Shown here piece after piece: positions 43,804 through 49,739 of a DNA stretch of 49,739 bases. The notes under the pieces were generated by a model that saw nothing but the letters and a program-made list of their open reading frames with translations, did not search any database and was not told where the DNA came from. This DNA comes from Methylomonas rivi (lineage in GTDB: Bacteria; Pseudomonadota; Gammaproteobacteria; Methylococcales; Methylomonadaceae): NCBI RefSeq assembly GCF_024505165.1, contig NZ_JANIBK010000017.1, positions 1-49,739 on the forward strand, in the 5' to 3' direction. The translations under genes were made by a program, and so were the position numbers. The number at the start of each line of letters is the position of its first letter. The stretch's first letter is position 1.

Positions 43804-45123
43804 ATGAGCGCCCTGCCCCCCCCCCCGCATCCCGACCAAGAAAAACTGCTTTATAAGCTGGTAATACAGTTTTTAATTTTTTGTCAGGGCAGCCATAAAT
43901 TATTGGAACCGCATTTGCTGCAGATCGGCAAGCGCCTGAAATCCGGCGCCAACTTGAACGAGTTGACGCCCGAATTACAGGCGATTTCCAAAACCTTGCT
44001 ACACATTTCCAAACAGCCCGAGGCCGACAAAAAGGACACGGGCGAAAGCCGGCAAAATAATTATTTATTGCAGCGCCTGGACGAGCTGCTGGCCGATAGC
44101 GATGTGCCCCTTCGCTTTCAACAACAGAAAGCCGCGCTAAGGCAACGCGTCAAAACCAACGCGGACGACCAGTCATTCAATAAAGTCATCGATTCGGCGG
44201 TGGCCTTGCTGGTCGATATCAAGGACTACGCCGTATCGGAACAAAAGGATATCGGGGGGTTTTTAACCCAGTTATCCACCCAATTAGGCGAACTCGAGCA
44301 ACACGTGGAAATGGTCGGGTATTCCAATCAACTGTCTTTCGATCAACGCCAATACCTCGATGTAGAAATTAACCAGCAACTCGGCGACATCAAAGACGAC
44401 ACCCGCCAAGCCGAGGAATTAGCGGCATTAAAAACCATTACCGGCGAGCATCTCGACCGTTTAATGATGCAATTGATGGAGCACAAACAACAGGAAGGCG
44501 AAAGGCAGCTGCAGGCACAACAACAAATTGCCTTGATGACGGAAAAGCTGCAAGCGCTGGAAACGGAAACGGAAGCCCTGCGCACCAAGCTTAAAATCGA
44601 ACACGACCGGGCGCTGTGCGATACCCTGACGGGGCTGCCGAACCGGTTGGCATATATGGACCGGGTGGAAATGGAAGCGAACCGCTGGAAGCGCTATCAC
44701 GCCCCCTTGTCGTTATTGATTTGGGATATCGATTATTTCAAGCCCGTCAACGATAACTACGGCCACAAGGCCGGAGACAAAACCCTGATCCTGGTCGGCC
44801 AGTTGCTGCTGAATAATTGCCGTTCGACAGACTTCGTCGCCCGCTACGGCGGCGAGGAATTCGTCATGCTGATGCCGAATACCCAGGCCGTCCAGGCGTT
44901 CGCCATGGCGGAAAAAGTCAGGGCCTTGATAGAAAAATGCGGGTTTAATTATAACGGCGAAATGATTAATTTAACCATCAGCTGCGGTATCAGCGAGTTT
45001 GGCTCCGGCGACCAGCATGACGAAGTGTTTGTGCGCGCGGACCAAGCCTTATATCAAGCCAAGCAGGCCGGCCGCAACCGTTGCGTGGTTTATCGAAACG
45101 ACCCTAATCTCCCGCCGGCTTAA
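43804..45123 (+). CDS. GGDEF diguanylate cyclase, paralogue of the upstream gene, with 5' poly-C tract
   Basis: 439 residues. The helical N-terminus (LLYKLVIQFLIFCQGSHKLLE) is clearly related to the previous gene, so this is an old tandem duplication. A coiled coil (LMEHKQQEGERQLQAQQQ and neighbours) leads to the cyclase domain: DTLTGLPNRLAYMDRV, WDIDYFKPVNDNYGHKAGD and YGGEEF (about 350), with RxxD (RSTD) five residues before. All catalytic and feedback residues are present. The start region reads ATG AGC GCC CTG, then 11 consecutive C, giving Pro-Pro-Pro-Pro in the present frame. No good ribosome site is seen, so translation may depend on the upstream gene, 11 bp away. A length change in the C-tract would switch the gene off. 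Confidence 0.92.
   Translation: MSALPPPPHPDQEKLLYKLVIQFLIFCQGSHKLLEPHLLQIGKRLKSGANLNELTPELQAISKTLLHISKQPEADKKDTGESRQNNYLLQRLDELLADSDVPLRFQQQKAALRQRVKTNADDQSFNKVIDSAVALLVDIKDYAVSEQKDIGGFLTQLSTQLGELEQHVEMVGYSNQLSFDQRQYLDVEINQQLGDIKDDTRQAEELAALKTITGEHLDRLMMQLMEHKQQEGERQLQAQQQIALMTEKLQALETETEALRTKLKIEHDRALCDTLTGLPNRLAYMDRVEMEANRWKRYHAPLSLLIWDIDYFKPVNDNYGHKAGDKTLILVGQLLLNNCRSTDFVARYGGEEFVMLMPNTQAVQAFAMAEKVRALIEKCGFNYNGEMINLTISCGISEFGSGDQHDEVFVRADQALYQAKQAGRNRCVVYRNDPNLPPA
43816..43826 (+). repeat. Homopolymer of 11 C in the 5' coding end of the second GGDEF gene
   Basis: Eleven consecutive C begin 12 bases after the start codon. With one more C the frame ends at TAA after 17 codons; with one fewer it ends at TAA after about 20 codons. 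This is the classical layout of a slipped-strand phase-variation tract. Confidence 0.85.
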
Positions 45124-45134
45124 AGGATCGAAAC

Positions 45135-45821
45135 TCAACGGCCCGAAAATGCCGGCGTATTGCTCCAACGCTCATGTTGCTGGGCCGATAGGCATGCATC
45201 GAAAATAGCGATCGCCTCGTCGCAGCTGATGATTTCCTGCCGGCTATCCAGAATAAAGTTCGCCAAACTCCGAATGCAGGCCCAATGCCGCGGATGGTCG
45301 ATGAAGCGGTAGGCCTGTGCGAGCAATTCCGCCAATTTTTTTTCGCGATGCGGCTTGGAGGTGATGAAATACTCCAAATAATATTGCGCTCTCTCCAAAT
45401 CGCTATGCCCGCCATAATGCCGCAGCGCTTCCAAATTCATCAGTTCCAGATTAAAAATTTCGCCATCGCGGATAGCGACATGTTTGGCTTCGGCGAGAGG
45501 CCCCACCAGCAAGTTGACCACGTCGGCTTCGTATGCGCGTTGGCAACTGTGCTGGCCGGTACCGGTCATGGAAGAAAAACTTTCGATTACGGCAATCGGT
45601 AGATTTTGAATCAGGTTGCCATCGACTACTTTGGCGAAAAATCCGGATTCGCCGGCATGGGGTCTCTTGACTTGAATTTCGAAGAATACAGGCGGCAGCT
45701 GTTTTTGTCGGTTGCGGAGATGAATAGCGGCGGCGTGACCGGCTTCGTGAAAGGCCGTTCGGCAATGCAGCTCGTCCGGATGTACGAAAACGGCGGCGGC
45801 GACTTGATAGTTTCTTTCCAT
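45135..45821 (-). CDS. Stand-alone M41-like (FtsH peptidase type) zinc metalloprotease domain
   Basis: 228 residues. CRTAFHEAGHAAAIHL near residue 25 is the HEAGH zinc motif of FtsH peptidase domains. As in FtsH, a second element follows with EADVVNLLVGPLAEAKHV, where FtsH has its GGRAAEE region. HYGGHSDLERAQYYLEYF comes next, where FtsH has GASNDLERAT; its Asp is the third zinc ligand. There is no AAA ATPase, membrane segment or signal peptide. It is thus an FtsH-like peptidase domain without the unfoldase, perhaps acting on unfolded or small substrates or with a partner. Weak GAGG precedes ATG 45821. It is convergent with the second GGDEF gene. Confidence 0.75.
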   Translation of the reverse strand: MERNYQVAAAVFVHPDELHCRTAFHEAGHAAAIHLRNRQKQLPPVFFEIQVKRPHAGESGFFAKVVDGNLIQNLPIAVIESFSSMTGTGQHSCQRAYEADVVNLLVGPLAEAKHVAIRDGEIFNLELMNLEALRHYGGHSDLERAQYYLEYFITSKPHREKKLAELLAQAYRFIDHPRHWACIRSLANFILDSRQEIISCDEAIAIFDACLSAQQHERWSNTPAFSGR

Positions 45822-45835
45822 AATCGACCTCGTCC

Positions 45836-45862
45836 AAAAAAAGATGCGGCATTGAGCCGCAT
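45836..45862 (-). terminator. Intrinsic terminator or leader hairpin upstream of the M41-like gene
   Basis: ATGCGGC and GCCGCAT form a perfect 7-bp stem with a 5-nt loop, followed on the minus strand by seven Ts (complement of 45836-45842). It ends transcripts coming from the GH17 gene or attenuates the M41-like gene, which starts 15 bp beyond. Confidence 0.75.
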
Positions 45863-46031
45863 TTGAGGAAGGATATTAAAACTCTTTCCCTTAGGAGAGG
45901 GAGCGCATACAAGAGTTGCACACAGTTTAATAAACAAGTGGGACTTTGAAAATGTGACAAATTGCCGCGCACAAAACCGTCGGCAGCGCAAAAGGCGCGC
46001 GGGCTAACGTCCAACCCGCCCCCGCATTAAC

Positions 46032-47735
46032 TTAAGCCTTGGCTCTATTGCCGTTATTCGACCAAAAAGGCAGCGTTAAAACCACTAAACACGCCAGCCA
46101 CATAAGCAGTTGCCGATTATAAAGAGCGTATCCCAAGGCAAACGGTAAACCTTCCGATAGCCCGGGATGGGCTTGAATAAAATCCCTGCCATCCATAAAG
46201 GCCATGGTTTCCCCCAATACCATGGCCATCGCCGCAAAACTTAAGCCGTAGGCAATCAGACGGTCGCGCCGCCCTTGTATACTCCAGCCGCATAAATAAT
46301 CGAAACTTAATCCATGGCTATTGATTTTGCCGCTAATAAGGTATCGGCAAAACAAAAGCCCCAAAATGCCGATGGCGGGAAGCGCGAATTGCTCGACCGG
46401 AAAACTCAGATAACGCCCTGCAACGGCCAAACCATAGGTTTTATAAAGCGCCAGCAATATAAAGAACAAATAGCCGTTCCTGAGCCTGCCCGCCAATACC
46501 TCATTACCCGGTTTATCATGCAGAATATCCAGGTAACGTTGAACCAACAGCGCGGCCAGCGCCACGTTTGCAACAGTCATAAAAACGGTATAGCCGCGCT
46601 GCATTCCGCTGTAACTGGTGTACCAGAGAAAATGCGCCAACGTCACCAAACAAACGCTAAACAACTGGGTAAACGCTAAAAAAACCAGCAATCGCGTCCA
46701 CGCTAGGGGCCGGATTTTCTTAGCGCAAACCGCGATTATCAACCACCATATTGCTGTTGCCGCCGCCCAATGGATGGCCCAATCCGGATTTTCGTATACC
46801 GGGCCGGTCAGGGGGAAAACCGGCTTTCTATCGGCCGAAAACAAGCCCCAATTGGCACCGACCACGCCTTCTAAATTGCTTTTCCAAGGCTGGTTAAACG
46901 CCTCCACGATGTTGTAATCGAAGCCGTGCCGGGTGGCGACTTGTATCATGCCCCGGATAAATTTGGCTTCGTTGACGACACCGGGAATAGCCAAACCGCG
47001 CTGCCTACCCGCGCTGGGCCAGCCGGATTCGCCAATCAAGATCGGCTTACCCGGCGCAATGCCGCGGGCTTCGTCTTCCACCTGTTTGACGATTTTTTCC
47101 AGATGTTCCGAAGCATGCTCCACCGAAATAGGCTCGTCTTCCCAATACGGCAAAATATGGATGGTGATGAAGTCCACTTCCTTGATCAACTGCGGGTGCT
47201 TCATATACATCGACCAAACATCGGCGTAGGAAACCGGTTGTTTAACGGCCCGTTTGACTTCGCGGATATAGCCGATCAGGCGGTCGACATCCATATCGCC
47301 GCGCAACAACACCTCATTGCCGACAATCACCCGCTTGACCACATCGGGGTTGGCGTTGGCGGATTTGATCAAGGCCTCCATTTCTTTTTTATTATCCATG
47401 TAACCATAACCCAACCAGCAACCCTGGATTACCCCCAGCCCATGCTTGCGCGCCAATTCCGGCACATTTTCCATGCCGCCGCCCAAACTGGAATAGGTAC
47501 GGATGCTATGCGTCTTGTCCGCCAATAGGCGTAAATCCTCCTCCACGTGTTCCCGCGGCGGAAAAACTTCTTCCAAAGGGCTATAACCCTCCCGAAAAGG
47601 CGCAAACGATAAGCTCATCAACTTGCCGGAAGGCACATCGACGCCAGCATCCTCGGGCCGGTTAAGAAACCAGGCGAAACTAGCGTGAACTAAAAGCACC
47701 AATAAGGCACAAAGCAATAATCGAGCTGAAGGCAT
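46032..47735 (-). CDS. Membrane-bound GH17-family beta-1,3-glucan-acting protein
   Basis: 567 residues from ATG 47735; an earlier TTG (47792) is rejected because the signal anchor begins at the ATG (ARLLLCALLVLLVHASFAW). The glycoside hydrolase family 17 domain (about 30-320) has the acid/base VIVGNEVLLRGD and the nucleophile ILIGESGWPSAG, both Glu present. It is followed by seven or so membrane helices (about 330-560). GH17 enzymes cut or transfer beta-1,3-glucan; bacterial ones can also remodel glucans as transglycosylases, as in NdvB-type systems. Here the catalytic domain should face the periplasm. No glucan synthase is adjacent. Substrate inferred from family only. Confidence 0.88.
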   Translation of the reverse strand: MPSARLLLCALLVLLVHASFAWFLNRPEDAGVDVPSGKLMSLSFAPFREGYSPLEEVFPPREHVEEDLRLLADKTHSIRTYSSLGGGMENVPELARKHGLGVIQGCWLGYGYMDNKKEMEALIKSANANPDVVKRVIVGNEVLLRGDMDVDRLIGYIREVKRAVKQPVSYADVWSMYMKHPQLIKEVDFITIHILPYWEDEPISVEHASEHLEKIVKQVEDEARGIAPGKPILIGESGWPSAGRQRGLAIPGVVNEAKFIRGMIQVATRHGFDYNIVEAFNQPWKSNLEGVVGANWGLFSADRKPVFPLTGPVYENPDWAIHWAAATAIWWLIIAVCAKKIRPLAWTRLLVFLAFTQLFSVCLVTLAHFLWYTSYSGMQRGYTVFMTVANVALAALLVQRYLDILHDKPGNEVLAGRLRNGYLFFILLALYKTYGLAVAGRYLSFPVEQFALPAIGILGLLFCRYLISGKINSHGLSFDYLCGWSIQGRRDRLIAYGLSFAAMAMVLGETMAFMDGRDFIQAHPGLSEGLPFALGYALYNRQLLMWLACLVVLTLPFWSNNGNRAKA

Positions 47736-47974
47736 AATTGTAAACCGACGTTTGGTTGGCGATCGTTTAAGGTGAAAAAAACCCGCAAGCAAGATTATAA
47801 CGAGTTTCCGGAATGGACGTGTTTCAGCCGGCCTCGGCCGTAGTAATGAAAGACATTTTTCGAAATAATTTCTGTACTTTACCTATGGGTTCTGGTTACA
47901 GTATCGGGCTTTCCTGATATTGGAACCGTAATTCGTTATCCAATAGACTCGTGTCAATTTTTATGAGGCTTTCT

Positions 47975-49699
47975 ATGCATAAAAAAGTTCTTCCCATTCT
48001 GTGTGGGGCCATGCTGCTGCCTATGCCACCCTTGGCCACGGCCGTAGCCGACAAATTGCCTGCTTCCAGCAATGTCGCAATAGGTACCGCGGAAGAGGTA
48101 TGTTCCGATTTTACGGATCCGAAATGGCGCGATGCTCAAGTCATTGATGGCGTGGAGATTCAGGAATCAAGGATGTGCAACCCTGATAATCCCGCCGATA
48201 TTGCGGCATTCGTCAAAGGCACCAACAACATCTCCATGGAAACGCTGATGCAAACTCAGCTGGCCGCCGATGCCATTACCGTCAGCAACGACATGGATGG
48301 GGACGGCGACCCCGATCATTACATCATCAAACTGGAAATCGCCGAATTAAACGGGCACTCGCCCGATTCGCAGTTGCCCACCACGACCTTCGACATTGCG
48401 CCCGGCATCCAGCCTACTTTTTGGGTCTATGCACCCAAAACCCGCGACATGTCTACGTTAAGCCTGTATGAACCGATCGCCAATCCCTTGCTACGCACGC
48501 CCTCCCCGGTGATACGGGTCGAGCAGGGCGATATTATTTGGCTAGTATTGGAAAACAGCCACTATTTACCGCACTCCATCCATTTACACGGCGTCGACCA
48601 CCCGTACATGGACCACGGCGGCGAAGGTAACGACGGCGTGGGCCAAACCGGCCAAATGGATGTCATGCCCGGCAGCAGTAAAACCTACGTCATCAAACCG
48701 CGCCAGCCCGGCACGCAGTATTACCACTGTCACGTACAGCCGCACACCCATATTCCCATGGGTCTGCAAGGGATTTTCGTGGTCGAGGAAAACCGTCCGA
48801 ACAACTGGGTGCAGGTTTTCAACGTCGGCGCCGGTCAGGTCAGACACCCATCGGTGGCCGTCAAGGAAAAATACGCTTACGAATACGATATGCACTACCA
48901 GTCCGCGGACAAGGAGCTGCATGAAATGGCCCGCTCGGCCAACGATCCGCGCTTGATCGGCAAACGCCTGAATCTGGAATACGACATCACCGATTCCACG
49001 CCGGACTATTTCATGCTGAACGGCCGCTCTTTCCCTTACACGCTGAGGGAATCGCTGATCGTCATGGAAGAAAACAAAAAAGCCAAAATACGCATACTTA
49101 ACGGTCATGAAGAAGCCTTTGCCATGCACATTCACGGCCACAAACCCATGGCGACCCATTACGACGGTGTCGACAACGGCCCGGCCAGCTATATCAAGCG
49201 CGATGTGCACGGCATGGTACCTGCCCAGCGCTTGGACTTGGAATTGAGCGGCGTCGACGACGGCTTGAACAGCTTCGGCCAGGGCGTATGGATGTTCCAT
49301 GACCACGTCGAAAAGTCGTTCACCACCGACGGCATTGGCGAAGGCGGCGATATCAGCCTTGTGGTATACAAAAACTTTTTGGATGCGAAAGGTATTCCCG
49401 AAGTGCACGGCATGAGCTTGCTGCCTTATTTCACCAAGGAATTCTGGCAAGGCAAGTATGCCGCCTGGCAGGATTACGATAAATGGAAAAGCTTGGGCTT
49501 GCCGGAAATTAGAACGGCCAAGGAAAAGGCTTTTGTCGTACCGCCGCCCTCCGCCAGCCCGACCAGCCAAGGTCAAGTCAGTGCGGCGGCGGACAAGCCG
49601 TCGTTTATCGGCCAACTGCTGTACGGCTTTGCGCTAGGCCTACTGGGCTATACGCTGTATATCAAACGCAAAGACATCATGGCTAAATTCGGCAAATAG
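47975..49699 (+). CDS. Membrane-anchored multicopper oxidase
   Basis: 574 residues from ATG 47975, with GAGG upstream and a signal peptide (LPILCGAMLLPMPPLATA). Copper-site motifs: SIHLHGVDHPY (about 204), YYHCHVQPHTHIPMG (about 250), AMHIHGHKP (about 385) and MFHDHVEKSF (about 443). The Cys of the type 1 site is in the first cupredoxin-like domain (HCH...H...M), and the second half has only His clusters. That is the two-domain type C pattern, as in the Nitrosomonas europaea blue copper oxidase. A C-terminal helix (LLYGFALGLLGYTLYI) and basic tail anchor it in the membrane. It oxidises metal ions or phenolic or other reductants with O2; the substrate is unknown. Confidence 0.93.
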   Translation: MHKKVLPILCGAMLLPMPPLATAVADKLPASSNVAIGTAEEVCSDFTDPKWRDAQVIDGVEIQESRMCNPDNPADIAAFVKGTNNISMETLMQTQLAADAITVSNDMDGDGDPDHYIIKLEIAELNGHSPDSQLPTTTFDIAPGIQPTFWVYAPKTRDMSTLSLYEPIANPLLRTPSPVIRVEQGDIIWLVLENSHYLPHSIHLHGVDHPYMDHGGEGNDGVGQTGQMDVMPGSSKTYVIKPRQPGTQYYHCHVQPHTHIPMGLQGIFVVEENRPNNWVQVFNVGAGQVRHPSVAVKEKYAYEYDMHYQSADKELHEMARSANDPRLIGKRLNLEYDITDSTPDYFMLNGRSFPYTLRESLIVMEENKKAKIRILNGHEEAFAMHIHGHKPMATHYDGVDNGPASYIKRDVHGMVPAQRLDLELSGVDDGLNSFGQGVWMFHDHVEKSFTTDGIGEGGDISLVVYKNFLDAKGIPEVHGMSLLPYFTKEFWQGKYAAWQDYDKWKSLGLPEIRTAKEKAFVVPPPSASPTSQGQVSAAADKPSFIGQLLYGFALGLLGYTLYIKRKDIMAKFGK

Positions 49700-49739
49700 A
49701 CCGGCACCGCCGGCACCATTAAAAAACCGCGCCAACCTT

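Overview
This 49.7 kb window is a chromosome segment of a gammaproteobacterium. The gene order gshB-tonB-yqgE-ruvX and polA/engB-cytochrome c4-dsbA-GGDEF is the arrangement known from Pseudomonas-type gammaproteobacteria. The many small c-type cytochromes, the copper oxidase and the protein style suggest a methanotroph of the Methylococcales (Methylomonas-like). That placement is an inference: no methane-oxidation gene lies in the window.

Layout. 1-10.6 kb is a signalling block: the tail of a glycine-zipper protein; a two-gene PAS plus chemoreceptor pair resembling a split Aer/CetAB energy-taxis receptor; a very large exported and membrane protein of unknown function on the minus strand; and a PhnD-like periplasmic binding protein overlapping a GAF-PAS-GGDEF-EAL protein. 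10.9-17.0 kb is an accessory island, bracketed by two 141-bp elements in inverted orientation (3 mismatches, by eye) that each carry terminal inverted repeats and no transposase. It carries a LysR-controlled set (isochorismatase-fold hydrolase, SRPBCC protein, VOC protein, EamA exporter) and a MerR-controlled pair (TPMT-type methyltransferase, TauE/SafE exporter) with a textbook MerR promoter (19-bp spacer holding a dyad).

17.2-27.9 kb is mostly housekeeping: ruvX, yqgE, tonB and gshB on the minus strand, rpmB-rpmG divergent from them, then a double cNMP-binding/rhodanese protein, a DegQ-like protease, a Cache-PAS-GAF sensor with no output domain, and the Rep helicase. 28.1-34.8 kb is mixed: a zeta-toxin-like kinase with a Fic-like N-terminus, hemF, a small cytochrome c, a haem-binding DUF3365 protein, an AT-rich DUF4145 gene and an unknown gene. 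The last two sit among palindromic REP-like repeats.

34.8-45.1 kb holds polA, an HDOD protein, an MBL-fold hydrolase, engB, cytochrome c4, a clearly decayed System II cytochrome c maturation gene (ResB/CcsA remnants with deletions and frameshifts), dsbA and two tandem GGDEF cyclases. The second cyclase has an 11-C tract right after its start codon, a candidate phase-variation switch. 45.1-49.7 kb holds a stand-alone M41-like metallopeptidase, a membrane-bound GH17 protein and a membrane-anchored multicopper oxidase.

Together the genes point to a free-living bacterium with heavy c-di-GMP and redox/energy sensing. The strongest candidates for undescribed biology are the repeat-bracketed cargo island, the Fic-like/zeta fusion, the poly-C-controlled cyclase, the split energy-taxis receptor and the SBP/GGDEF-EAL pair. 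No tRNA, rRNA, CRISPR array or transposase gene was seen.
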